From positions 1,907,501-1,971,500 of the forward strand of contig NZ_LT962687.1 in NCBI RefSeq assembly GCF_900199635.1: DNA of 64,000 bases, read 5' to 3'. This stretch comes from Anaerotruncus massiliensis (ex Togo et al. 2026) (lineage in GTDB: Bacteria > Bacillota > Clostridia > Oscillospirales > Ruminococcaceae). The notes under the pieces were generated by a model that worked only from the letters and a program-made list of their open reading frames with translations, was not told where the DNA came from and searched no databases. The translations under genes were made by a program, and so were the position numbers. Below are positions 47,723 to 55,473 of the stretch, piece by piece; the first letter of the stretch is position 1, and the number at the start of each line of letters is the position of its first letter.

Positions 47723-47843
47723 GGGCGGGAACAGAGAGTGCAGAGCGACTGCCGTGAGGCGCATGCGCATTACTGCGGCGACCCGCGGGCCCAGTGTCGG
47801 GGGGGCCTCAGCGGATGTTCGCCTTGGGCATGGGCCGCAAAAG

Positions 47844-47903
47844 ACAGGCCGGACGGCGGCGGGCCTGATTAAAGTCTTTGGGCGCTTTCTTCAGAAAGCG
47901 CGG
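47844..47903. repeat. Dispersed repeat R5, copy B
   Basis: Counterpart of 1119-1176. The hairpin is GCGCTTTC/GAAAGCGC (47883-47902) in place of GGCCTTTT/AAAAGGCC. Confidence 0.65.
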
Positions 47904-47928
47904 AACAGGCGCGAAGCGCAAAAACAAA

Positions 47929-47963
47929 AGCCCGGCTTGCGCCGGGCTTTCGCTTTTTTCCGT
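47929..47963. terminator. Terminator of the lipoprotein gene
   Basis: AAAGCCCGGC pairs with GCCGGGCTTT around a 4-base loop, with T-rich flanks on both strands. Confidence 0.85.
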
Positions 47964-47971
47964 TTCTCTTC

Positions 47972-49054
47972 CTACTCCGCGTAGGCGGCGGCCTTGCGCA
48001 GCGCCTCGTTGAAGGGGCCGACCGAGATCGTGACGGACGAGGCCAGTTCCCCGCCCGCCGGCGCGCCCTTCTCGGTGACGGAGAGCTCCTCCAGCTCGCC
48101 GACCGTGCGGCCCGCGGCGTACCGCGCGTAGGCCGCGGCCTGCTCGTACCACTCCTTGCCGATGCCCGACGCCTCGCGCATGCCGTAGCTGTCGCCCAGC
48201 TCGTTCTTTGTGCGGAAGGGGCCGTTCAGGTCGGAGGTGATGGCGCCCGAACCGTCAAAGCGCACGGCGCCCTGCGAGCCGTCGAGCACGCAGCTCGTGA
48301 TCGTGCCGTCCGGTGCGAAGGAAACGGCCGCGTAGGTGGAATCCGCCTGCGCGGTCCCCTCCGATTCCCCCGCGCCCTTGGAGTTCCGCATGTTGGTGGC
48401 GATCCCGAGCCCGAGGGAATCCCCCTCGCGCGCGCCGAGCGCCTGCGCGTTCCGCGCCGCCTTCTCGATGCCGTCGATAAAGCCGCCCACCGCGATCGTC
48501 ACCGAGGAGGAGAGCTCCGCCTCCGTGGGGGCGGTACGCTCGTCAAGCGCCATGCCCTTTACCTCCGCGACCGTCTTGCCGGTGACATAGGAGGCAAACG
48601 CCGCCGTCTGCTCATACCACTCCCTGCCGATGCCCGACGCCTCCGCGAGCCCGTAGTCCTTCCCGAGCTCCCGCTTGGAGGGGAACACCGTGCCCGCGTT
48701 GAGCGCGAGCGCGCCGTCCGCCGTAAAGGGAATCCTGCTCTGCACCGCGTCGATCGCGCAGGCCGCAATCCGTCCGTCGCCGTCCACCAGCAGGGCGACC
48801 GCCGTCGAACCGATGTCCGCCAGCCCCTCTTCGCCGGCCGCGGACGTGGAGTCGGCGGCCGAGGTGATCACCGCGAGCCCCGTCTTCAGCACGTCCGCCT
48901 GCGGGGCGCTCTCCCGGGAGGCGGTGTTCGGCTCGAGCGAGGCGGACGGCTGGCTGCCCCGGCTTTCGCCCCCGTCCTGTCCCGCCGCCCGGCAGCCCGC
49001 CAGCAGGCCTGTCAAAAGCAGGGCGCAGAGCGTCCATGCGGTCAATCGTTTCAT
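47972..49054 (-). CDS. Lipoprotein with a duplicated domain, unknown function
   Basis: The 360-residue protein has a lipoprotein signal (LLTGLLAGC, Cys at about 21), a Ser/Glu-rich linker and two homologous domains of about 140 residues. Each carries a beta part with VDGDGRIAACAIDAV or APDGTITSCVLDGSQ and a helical part with YGLAEASGIGREWYEQTAAF or YGMREASGIGKEWYEQAAAY. It would be anchored outside the membrane. AAGGAGG lies 7 bases before the ATG. No ligand can be named. Confidence 0.8.
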   Translation of the reverse strand: MKRLTAWTLCALLLTGLLAGCRAAGQDGGESRGSQPSASLEPNTASRESAPQADVLKTGLAVITSAADSTSAAGEEGLADIGSTAVALLVDGDGRIAACAIDAVQSRIPFTADGALALNAGTVFPSKRELGKDYGLAEASGIGREWYEQTAAFASYVTGKTVAEVKGMALDERTAPTEAELSSSVTIAVGGFIDGIEKAARNAQALGAREGDSLGLGIATNMRNSKGAGESEGTAQADSTYAAVSFAPDGTITSCVLDGSQGAVRFDGSGAITSDLNGPFRTKNELGDSYGMREASGIGKEWYEQAAAYARYAAGRTVGELEELSVTEKGAPAGGELASSVTISVGPFNEALRKAAAYAE

Positions 49055-49208
49055 ACTTCTTCCTCCTTGCGGCCTCTGTCGGCCGGCAGAATTTTTGTTT
49101 TCCTTAGTATGCCAAATTCCGCGCGCCGCCCTCCCGGAAGTTTTTGGCACGCATAGCCGCGGGGCGCGCGGGAGTATATTAAGATTGTATAAAGAAGCAT
49201 AAAAATGA

Positions 49209-49237
49209 TTGTACCTGGAACGCATTTATGCTAGGAT
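49209..49237 (+). promoter_or_regulatory. Sigma-A promoter of the Dabb gene
   Basis: TTGTAC (49209-49214), 17 bases, TAGGAT (49232-49237). Confidence 0.8.
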
Positions 49238-49287
49238 AATGGCATCAACAAACCGGCCGCGCGCCGGACAAAGGAGTCCAACACATC

Positions 49288-49584
49288 ATGGTCAAGCACA
49301 TCGTCATGTGGAAACTGGAAGAGGTCGCAGAAGGCAACACCCGCGAGGACAACGCCCGGCTCATCAAGCAGGGGCTCGAAGCACTGAACGGCGTCATCGA
49401 CGGCATCCTGACCCTTGAGGTGGGGAAAAACATCAACCCCAAGGGCTTCGATCTCGTCCTCTACTCCGAATTCGTTTCGCAGGAGGCCCTCAAGGCCTAC
49501 GACCAGCATCCTGAACACCTCAAAATGCGCGAATTCATCCGCAAGGTCATCACCGAGCGGGTCGTCGCGGACTACGAGGCATAA
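49288..49584 (+). CDS. Dabb-family stress-responsive alpha/beta barrel protein
   Basis: The 98-residue protein has the dimeric alpha/beta-barrel pattern: MVKHIVMWKL, IDGILTLEVGKNINPKGFDL, LYSEFVSQEALKAYDQHPEH and the final VVADYEA. In bacteria these small proteins have varied or unknown roles. AAAGGAG lies 11 bases before the ATG, and it has its own promoter and terminator. Confidence 0.92.
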   Translation: MVKHIVMWKLEEVAEGNTREDNARLIKQGLEALNGVIDGILTLEVGKNINPKGFDLVLYSEFVSQEALKAYDQHPEHLKMREFIRKVITERVVADYEA

Positions 49585-49587
49585 CCC

Positions 49588-49659
49588 CCGGGATTTCAAA
49601 AACGGCCGCGCTGCGGCCGTTTTTTTGTCCGCCTCCGGCGGACAACGCCGAAATCCCGG
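49588..49659 (+). terminator. Terminator nested inside a three-way junction
   Basis: A perfect 10-bp outer stem CCGGGATTTC/GAAATCCCGG encloses a terminator hairpin (AAAAACGGCCGC/GCGGCCGTTTTT plus T tract) and a second hairpin (GTCCGCC/GGCGGAC). The terminator serves the Dabb gene. Confidence 0.8.
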
Positions 49660-49670
49660 CCCGCCGCGCG

Positions 49671-49707
49671 AAAAACCGCCCCGGCCCGCTTCTGCGGGCC
49701 GGGGCGG
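49671..49707 (-). terminator. Terminator of the glf-PAP2 operon
   Basis: CCGCCCCGGCCCGC pairs perfectly with its complement around TTCT and is followed by T5 on the minus strand. Confidence 0.9.
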
Positions 49708-49729
49708 TGATGCGTGTGCGGCAGCGCCG

Positions 49730-50416
49730 TCACGGATTTTCAAATTTGACCTTGCGGGTCCGGATGGGCGCGGGACGGAAGGCTCTCGCGAGCTCGGCGC
49801 CGCGGTAGACCACGAAGTAGAAGGGCACCGCCAGCAGGATCGCCGCGAAGACGTCCGCGATCGAATGCTGCTTGATAAAGACGGTGGACATGCAGATGAG
49901 CACCATCAGGACCTCCGAGCCCCAGCGGACGGCCTTATGCCGCCGGCCGAGCTCGCTGCGGCGGATCGCGATGTTCACGCCGATCGAATTGAAGCAGTGG
50001 ATGCTCGGGCAGACGTTGATCGGCGGGTCCGCCAGGTAGATCGTGCGCACCGCGTCGGTGAGCAGGTTGTCGCGCGGGAAGACGAGCGGCCGCAGGATCT
50101 GGCCGTTGGGGAATACCGTATAGATCGCGAGGCAGACGGTCATGCCGCCGAAGAGGAAGGCGCACAGCCGGAAATAGTCGGGCTTGGAGCGAACGAGGAA
50201 ATAGCCCACCGCCGCCGCGACGTAGAAAAACCACAGCAGGTAGGGGATGACGAAGATCTCCTGGAAGGGGATCAGCGTGTCGATCCACGAACCCGCCCAG
50301 TGTTCGGGGCGGGCGTTGCCCTGCAGCCAGCCGAACCAGAGCATATAGGGCACAAAATAGAGCAGGAGCGCCGCATGCCGGTAATTGTAGAGGGTTGTCT
50401 TCCAGTTCCTTATCAT
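49730..50416 (-). CDS. PAP2-family membrane phosphatase
   Basis: The 228-residue protein has about six membrane segments and the PAP2 motifs CPSIHCFNSIGVNIAI (SIH) and KQHSIADVFAAI (HSxxD), as in inositol-phosphotransferase-like PAP2 proteins. It probably dephosphorylates or exchanges head groups of a lipid-linked substrate. It follows the glycosyltransferase by 40 bases. Confidence 0.85.
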   Translation of the reverse strand: MIRNWKTTLYNYRHAALLLYFVPYMLWFGWLQGNARPEHWAGSWIDTLIPFQEIFVIPYLLWFFYVAAAVGYFLVRSKPDYFRLCAFLFGGMTVCLAIYTVFPNGQILRPLVFPRDNLLTDAVRTIYLADPPINVCPSIHCFNSIGVNIAIRRSELGRRHKAVRWGSEVLMVLICMSTVFIKQHSIADVFAAILLAVPFYFVVYRGAELARAFRPAPIRTRKVKFENP

Positions 50417-50456
50417 ATCAGATCACCTGTTTCCTCACGGGGTCCGGGCGCCGGAC

Positions 50457-51479
50457 CTAGTTGAATTTATAGATCCGCCGGGCGAGGCGGTAGTTCTGGA
50501 CGCTCAGCCGCCGCCCGAACGCGCCGGGCAGGTTGACGAACGTCGCGATCGACCGGTAGCGGATGGCCGAATACCATCCGGGGTTCTCCGCCTTCAGCCA
50601 GCTCCAGAGCGCCGCGCGCTTTTCCAGCGCCTCGGGGCTTCCGTCCACCGTCAGCAGGACGGAGGAGATCGTCATCATCATCGTCACATAGTTGAGCAGG
50701 TATTTCACCAGCTTGCGGTCCATCGCCGCGAGCCGCTCTCCCCGGTAGGCCTGCGCCATGAGCCGGGTCACCCGGAGCTGCTGGTCGATCCGCCGGATCA
50801 TCACCGCCTCGTTCACCGACTGGTCCTCCCGGCCGATGTAGTAGCGGTAGAGGTCGAGGTCGAGATAGCAGAGGGTCTTCACATAGGGCAGCGGGATGTA
50901 GGCGAAGAGGTTGTCGACGTAGAAGGTGTGCTTGGGCAGCTCGAGCCCGCATTCCCGCAGCAGGGCGGTGCGGTAGACGAGCGAGTGCATGAGCAGGTAC
51001 TGCCAGGGCTTGAAGGATCTGATCTCGCTCCAGCCGAAGATGCGCCCCACCGGCAGGGTGCTGCGGTAGCGCATCACGCGGCTGCCCTGCGTCTCGTGCT
51101 CGTAGACGTAGTTGCAGATATAGAGGTCGGCGGGGCTGCCGTTTTCCAGATGGCGGCGGATGGTCGCCAGCAGCTCCTTCGCGCTCGGCACGTCGAGCCA
51201 GTCGTCCGAATCGACCACCTTGAAATAGAGTCCCCGCGCGTTGCGGATGCCCTGGTTGACCCCCTCGCCGTGGCCGCCGTTCTCCTGATGGACCGCGCGA
51301 ACGATCTCCGGATACCGCGCCGCGTACTCGTCCGCGATGCGGCCGGTCCCGTCCATCGAGCCGTCGTCCACCAGAATGATCTCCAGCTCCTCCCCGCCGC
51401 TCGCCAGCAGCGTCGAGATGCAGTTGCGCATGTACGCCTCGGAATTGTAGCAGGGCACCACATAGGTCATCAGCTTCAT
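50457..51479 (-). CDS. Family 2 glycosyltransferase
   Basis: The 340-residue protein has a GT-A domain: MTYVVPCYNSEAYMRNCIST, ILVDDGSMDGTG and FKVVDSDDWLD (DxD). It is cytoplasmic. The ATG at 51479 overlaps the glf stop (ATGA) and has GGGAGG 7 bases upstream. With UDP-galactopyranose mutase next to it, it may transfer galactofuranose or another sugar to a surface glycan. Confidence 0.9.
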   Translation of the reverse strand: MKLMTYVVPCYNSEAYMRNCISTLLASGGEELEIILVDDGSMDGTGRIADEYAARYPEIVRAVHQENGGHGEGVNQGIRNARGLYFKVVDSDDWLDVPSAKELLATIRRHLENGSPADLYICNYVYEHETQGSRVMRYRSTLPVGRIFGWSEIRSFKPWQYLLMHSLVYRTALLRECGLELPKHTFYVDNLFAYIPLPYVKTLCYLDLDLYRYYIGREDQSVNEAVMIRRIDQQLRVTRLMAQAYRGERLAAMDRKLVKYLLNYVTMMMTISSVLLTVDGSPEALEKRAALWSWLKAENPGWYSAIRYRSIATFVNLPGAFGRRLSVQNYRLARRIYKFN

Positions 51480-52648
51480 GCCGTCGCCTCCCATCCCGCG
51501 AGGATCTCGTCGGCGCGTTCGAGCGCCCGCGCGACGATCGCGTCCATATTGTAGTATTGGTACTCTGCGAGCCGCCCCAACAGGTAAAACCGGGGCACCG
51601 CGGAGATTTTTTCGAGATAGGCCGCGTAGAGCCGGTCGCTCCCGGGGTTTTTCACCGCGTAGTAGGGGATCTCCCCCGCCTTGCCGGCGTAGTCCCGCGC
51701 GAACTCCCTGACGATCGTCGTCCGGCCCGGCAGGTCCTGCCCGAGAAAGTATTTGAACTCGGTGATCCGCGTAAAGGGCATGTCGACCGTATAGTTGACG
51801 GTGCCCTTCGGCTGAAACCAGGTGACCGGCAGCGTCTCGAACTGGAAATCGAGGGTGCGGTAGGGCAGCCGCCCGAGCGAACAGCCGCAGAGCTCGTCGA
51901 GCGCGCCCGTGTAGACGGTCACGCCGCCGAACGGCTCCCCGTCCAGATAGACCCGGTCCTCCCCCACGCGCAGCCGCTCCGACGCCTCGGTCCCCAGCCG
52001 CACCTCGACGCCCGGATAATCGAGCATCCGCTCGAAGAGGGCGGTATAGCCCTTTGCCGGGATGCCCTGCCAGGTGTCCTGGAAATAGCGGTCGTCCTCC
52101 GAGACGAGCACCGGCACCCGTTTCAGCACCGAGGGATCCACCGCGTCGGGCGGGGTGCCCCACTGCTTTTCGGTATAGTGGCAGAAGACGTTTTCAAAGA
52201 TGTATTCCGCGAGCTCCCGGAGCTCGGGATCGCTCTGGCGGCGCAGCTCCGCGATCGGGACCCGGCTGCCCGGCCCGTAGCCGGCGATCAGCCGCTCCCG
52301 CAGGCGCGCCGCCTTGACGGGCGCGAAGCAGAGGTCGACCGAATGGAGGTTGAAGGGGATGGGCACGAATTTCCCGCGGATGCTGCCGACCACCTCATGC
52401 CGGTAGGGGTGCCACTCGGTGAACCGGCTGAGGAACCGCCAGGCGGCCTCGCTGTTCGTATGGAAGATGTGCGGCCCGTAGCGGTGGACGAGGACGCCCG
52501 CGCCGTCGAGGCTGTCGTAGGCGTTGCCGCCGATGTGGGACCGCTTTTCCAGCACGAGCACCCGCTTGCCCGCCTCGGCCAGCCGTCGCGCCGTGACCGC
52601 CCCGGCAAACCCGCTGCCGACAATGACCGCGTCGTAGTTGTGTTCCAT
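51476..52648 (-). CDS. glf: UDP-galactopyranose mutase
   Basis: The 390-residue flavoenzyme has DAVIVGSGFAGAVTARRLAE, GNAYDSLDGAGVLVHRYGPH, HTEKQW-like CHYTEKQWGT and the final FAD contact RLAEYQYYNMD. It converts UDP-Galp to UDP-Galf. The ATG at 52648 has AAAGGAG 6 bases upstream. Galf is absent from host cells, so its product marks a surface polysaccharide. A TATACT at 52690-52696 on the minus strand may be its -10 but no -35 fits. Confidence 0.95.
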   Translation of the reverse strand: MEHNYDAVIVGSGFAGAVTARRLAEAGKRVLVLEKRSHIGGNAYDSLDGAGVLVHRYGPHIFHTNSEAAWRFLSRFTEWHPYRHEVVGSIRGKFVPIPFNLHSVDLCFAPVKAARLRERLIAGYGPGSRVPIAELRRQSDPELRELAEYIFENVFCHYTEKQWGTPPDAVDPSVLKRVPVLVSEDDRYFQDTWQGIPAKGYTALFERMLDYPGVEVRLGTEASERLRVGEDRVYLDGEPFGGVTVYTGALDELCGCSLGRLPYRTLDFQFETLPVTWFQPKGTVNYTVDMPFTRITEFKYFLGQDLPGRTTIVREFARDYAGKAGEIPYYAVKNPGSDRLYAAYLEKISAVPRFYLLGRLAEYQYYNMDAIVARALERADEILAGWEATA

Positions 52649-52814
52649 AGCCCGCTCCTTTGCGTTTCGTCTTCTGCTGACATAACGAGAGTATACCGCG
52701 GAAATCTCCAAGTTTCCTCTAAAGAGCCAAACCCTTTGAAAATCCCCACAAAGTATACCATATCCGGAGGGATTCCGGGACAGTTTTCTGTGAATTTCCT
52801 GTGAACCTTGTCAT

Positions 52815-52850
52815 AAAAATGCAACCCCGCTATGGACGGGGTTGCATTTT
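52815..52850. terminator. Bidirectional terminator of the lectin gene
   Basis: AAAATGCAACCCCG pairs with CGGGGTTGCATTTT around a 6-base loop. Confidence 0.9.
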
Positions 52851-52867
52851 GAGGGATTTTGTCCAGT

Positions 52868-53614
52868 TTATTTTTTCTCCGCGGCCTTCTTCGCGGCGGG
52901 TTTTGCCGCGGTCTTCGCCTTCGGCGCGGCCTTGGCCTCCGCCTTCGGGGCGGCCTTGGTTTCCGCCTTCGGCGCGGCCTTGGTTTCCGCCTTCGGCGCG
53001 GCCTTGGTTTCCGCCTTCGGAGCGGTCTTGGTTTCCGCCTTCGGCGCGGCTTTGGCTTCCGCTTTCGGCGCGGTCTTGGTTTCCTTCTTGACGGCCGGTT
53101 TCTTTGCCGCAGGCTTTTTGGCGGGGGCCTTGGGGGCGGCCTTCTTCACCGGCTCCTCCTTGGGCGCGTTGGGGTCCTCGACCTTCCAGAGCTGGTTGTC
53201 CCCGTCCATGTCGTCCCAGATCTGGATCGGCGCGCCGTTCTCGTCCGAGAGGCCGACGATATCCAGGCAGCGGCCGGAGAGCTTCGACTGGATCTTGTAG
53301 CAGCCGTTCGCGGCGGGGACGAGGAGCCATTTCTGGTTCTCCGCGCCGACGTCCTCCCACTGGTGGATCTGCGCGCCGTTTTCGGTGCCCGCCAGGATGA
53401 CGTCCACGACCTCGCCCGACTGGCGGTTCACGATGCGGTAGCTGCCGCCGTCAGCCGGCTCAAACGCCCAGAACTGGTTGGCCGCGTTGGTGACGTCGTA
53501 CATCTGGATGCGGTTGTTGGCGTCCGCCTCCATCGCCTTGCCGCTGCGCGCGGAGAGGATGCGGTAATAAACGCCGCTCGTAATTTTCGTGTGCTGTGCA
53601 GTCTTTTTCGCCAT
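52868..53614 (-). CDS. Ricin-type beta-trefoil lectin with a histone-H1-like tail
   Basis: The 248-residue protein has an N-terminal ricin B-type trefoil (about residues 10-150) with three QxW marks: ANQFWAFEPADGG, ENQKWLLVPAANG and DNQLWKVEDPNAP. The remaining 95 residues are almost only Lys, Ala, Pro, Glu and Thr, built from an eight-residue unit ETKAAPKA. This resembles histone H1 C-terminal domains and bacterial H1-like proteins. It has no signal peptide, so it looks cytoplasmic; the tail could bind nucleic acid. It has the best promoter in the window. Confidence 0.85.
   Translation of the reverse strand: MAKKTAQHTKITSGVYYRILSARSGKAMEADANNRIQMYDVTNAANQFWAFEPADGGSYRIVNRQSGEVVDVILAGTENGAQIHQWEDVGAENQKWLLVPAANGCYKIQSKLSGRCLDIVGLSDENGAPIQIWDDMDGDNQLWKVEDPNAPKEEPVKKAAPKAPAKKPAAKKPAVKKETKTAPKAEAKAAPKAETKTAPKAETKAAPKAETKAAPKAETKAAPKAEAKAAPKAKTAAKPAAKKAAEKK
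52917..53084. repeat. Seven tandem copies of a 24-base unit inside the lectin gene
   Basis: Seven in-phase 24-base units (GCCTTCGGCGCGGCCTTGGT plus TTCC in the plus-strand reading) differ at only a few positions. They encode the ETKAAPKA repeats. Such arrays change length by slippage. Confidence 0.92.
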
Positions 53615-53667
53615 TTGTAACGCCCTTTCGCAATATCATTCGCCATTCATCCACGTTTCCTGCTGAT

Positions 53668-53695
53668 ATTATAGCACGCACCGTCATATTGTCAA
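53668..53695 (-). promoter_or_regulatory. Consensus sigma-A promoter of the lectin gene
   Basis: TTGACA (53690-53695), 16 bases, TATAAT (53668-53673) on the minus strand; both boxes are perfect. Confidence 0.92.
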
Positions 53696-53790
53696 TTTTC
53701 TGGAAGCAAAAATAGTGATTGTGCATAAAAAAGATTTTTTCCATCCCCGCCGTGCAAACCATTTCACCGATTGTCGGACTGATTTTTCCG

Positions 53791-54474
53791 CTAAACCCGC
53801 TTGGAAAGGGCTTCCATCCCCTCCCGGTCGGTGATCTCCACCCCGCCGCGGAAGAGGGAAACCAGCCCCTCCGACTGGAAATACTTGAGCATCCGCGTCA
53901 CGACCTCCCGCGCCGAGCCGAGGTTGCGGGCGATCACCTCCTGGGTCATGGAGAGCCGGTCCGTCCCCTCGATCTCCGCCTGCTCGAGCAGGAAAAGCGC
54001 GAGGCGCTTGTCGAAGCTCATGAAGAGCACCTGCTCCATCACCCACATCACGTCGGAGAACCGCGAGGACATGAGCTGGTTGGTGTAGTCGGACACCGCG
54101 AGAGACTCCTTTGACAGCGTGGAGTAGACGGTCGTGGGGATCAGCAGCGCGTCTGTCTCCTTCTCCGCCTCGACGTAGACGTCGAAGCTGATGTTGCGCA
54201 GCATGCAGGAGGCCGAAAAGATGCAGATATCCCACGGGAAAAGCCGGTAGAGGGTGATCTCCTTGCCCCCCTCCGAGAGGATGTACACCCGCACCTGCCC
54301 CTCCTTCACGAGGAAGAGCCCCGCGCAGTCCTCCGAACCCGCGTGCATCGTCTCGCCCTTCCCGTACCTGCGCGCCGTCACCGTCTCCCGCAGCCGCGCG
54401 CGCTGGATGTCGTCCAGCTTCTTCCAAAAGGGCAGTCCCCCCTCGAGGAACGCCTCGTAATCCGCCTGCAGCAA
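53791..54474 (-). CDS. Crp/Fnr-family transcriptional regulator
   Basis: The 227-residue protein has a cyclic-nucleotide-binding-type sensor fold (LVKEGQVRVYILSEGGKEIT, LYRLFPWDICIFSASCML), a long dimer helix and a C-terminal HTH_Crp domain (MTQEVIARNLGSAREVVTRM). No Fnr-type 4Fe-4S Cys cluster is seen; a single Cys pair region (ICIFSASC) may be redox-sensitive. It is next to peroxiredoxin and thioredoxin genes and is the likely reader of the GTGAC-N3-GTCAC boxes there. Confidence 0.9.
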   Translation of the reverse strand: MLQADYEAFLEGGLPFWKKLDDIQRARLRETVTARRYGKGETMHAGSEDCAGLFLVKEGQVRVYILSEGGKEITLYRLFPWDICIFSASCMLRNISFDVYVEAEKETDALLIPTTVYSTLSKESLAVSDYTNQLMSSRFSDVMWVMEQVLFMSFDKRLALFLLEQAEIEGTDRLSMTQEVIARNLGSAREVVTRMLKYFQSEGLVSLFRGGVEITDREGMEALSKRV

Positions 54475-54525
54475 TCCCGCCGCCCCCTTTCCGGTTCCTT
54501 CTGACGATATGATCCTATAGACGAT

Positions 54526-54554
54526 ATAATACCATAATCGTATGGTTTTGGAAA
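54526..54554 (-). promoter_or_regulatory. Possible promoter of the Crp/Fnr gene
   Basis: TTTCCA (54549-54554), 17 bases, TATTAT (54526-54531) on the minus strand. Confidence 0.5.
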
Positions 54555-54575
54555 GGCCTTCCGCCCCTTCCCCGC

Positions 54576-54614
54576 AAAAACGGGCCGGCCCCGCGCAGTG
54601 CGCGGGGCCGGCCT
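54576..54614 (-). terminator. Terminator of the peroxiredoxin gene
   Basis: GGCCGGCCCCGCGC pairs with GCGCGGGGCCGGCC around a 3-base loop and is followed by CG and T5 on the minus strand. Confidence 0.88.
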
Positions 54615-54659
54615 CCAGGGGAGGTAAAAGAAATAAAAGATGTCAGCGTGTTTGGAGGG

Positions 54660-55337
54660 TCACTTTTTTTCGCGCCTGAAGCAGAGGAACCAGTCGAGGC
54701 AGTATTTTTCCTCGTCCTGCGACTCCATCCGCTCCTTGGCCACGCCGCAGGAGCCGGCGGTCGGGATGATGACGTCCTGTCCGGGGCGCCAGTTGGCCGG
54801 GGTCGCAACCTGCTCGGCGTCCGCCTTCTGGAGCGCGACGACGATCCGTTTGATCTCGTCAAAGTTGCGCCCGGTGGAGGCCGGGTAGTAGAGGATCGTG
54901 CGGATGACCGCCTCGGGGTCGATGACGAAGACCGCGCGCACCGCCTGGGTGGTCGAGGAGGAGGGCTGGATCATGCCGAACTTGTTGGCGACCTCCATCT
55001 TGATGTCCTCGATGAGCGGGAACTTGACCTCGACGCCCTTCATGCCGTTCCACTCGAGGTCCTGGATCTTGCGCAGCCAGGCGATGTGGGCGTAGAGGGA
55101 GTCGACCGACAGGCCGATCAGCTCGGTGTTCAGCGCCTTGAACTCGTCCGCCATCGTCGCGAAGGTCATAAACTCGGTCGTGCAGACGGGGGTGAAGTCC
55201 GCCGGGTGGGAGAAGAGGATCACCCATTTGCCCTTGTAGTCCTCGGGGAAGTTGATGGGACCCTGGGTGGTGACGGCGGAGAAGGAGGGGGCCTTGTCTC
55301 CGATGAGGGGCATGGTGTAGCTTCTGTTTTCTTCCAT
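54660..55337 (-). CDS. Peroxiredoxin (Prx6-type)
   Basis: The 225-residue protein has the peroxidatic Cys52 in FSHPADFTPVCTTEF and the Prx6-like extended C-terminal half (ATPANWRPGQDVIIPTAGSC). Additional Cys lie in GSCGVAKE and CLDWFLC and could resolve the disulfide. It reduces peroxides, likely with thioredoxin. AAGGAG precedes the ATG. Its upstream region carries a PerR-like dyad and a GTGAC-N3-GTCAC box. Confidence 0.94.
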   Translation of the reverse strand: MEENRSYTMPLIGDKAPSFSAVTTQGPINFPEDYKGKWVILFSHPADFTPVCTTEFMTFATMADEFKALNTELIGLSVDSLYAHIAWLRKIQDLEWNGMKGVEVKFPLIEDIKMEVANKFGMIQPSSSTTQAVRAVFVIDPEAVIRTILYYPASTGRNFDEIKRIVVALQKADAEQVATPANWRPGQDVIIPTAGSCGVAKERMESQDEEKYCLDWFLCFRREKK

Positions 55338-55402
55338 ATTGCATTCTCCTTTTTTCGGGTCGGATTGTTGATGTTCGGGCAGTGGTAGTGAAGTGATTGA
55401 TA

Positions 55403-55431
55403 ACAGTAATTATTACCGTTTTTGTGTCTAA
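55403..55431 (-). promoter_or_regulatory. Prx promoter region with a PerR/Fur-like dyad
   Basis: ACAGTAATTATTACCGT (55403-55419) is a 17-base dyad symmetric except for one position in each arm, similar in layout to the 7-1-7 PerR box. A weak promoter TTAGAC (55426-55431), 17 bases, TACTGT (55403-55408) on the minus strand would be overlapped by it. Confidence 0.5.
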
Positions 55432-55459
55432 AGAATACCGCATCCGCGGCATCCTTTCC

Positions 55460-55472
55460 GTGACAAAGTCAC
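55460..55472. promoter_or_regulatory. GTGAC-N3-GTCAC box upstream of the Prx promoter
   Basis: GTGACAAAGTCAC is a perfect 5-3-5 dyad. Its centre lies about 70 bases before the predicted Prx start, a class I activator position. The same dyad is found at 57578-57590. Confidence 0.55.
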
Positions 55473-55473
55473 T

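Larger units (their letters stand above)
47268..47971. other. Gene-free region built of dispersed repeats
   Basis: About 700 bases without a credible gene. The order on the plus strand is R1, inverted R3, R2, then R5, each also present elsewhere in the window, followed by a terminator. Between R2 and R5 (47723-47843) nothing was recognised. Confidence 0.75.

Noticed and set aside
52917-53084. Tandem repeats as a CRISPR array
   Set aside because: The 24-base units are contiguous, without spacers, and in frame within a coding sequence.
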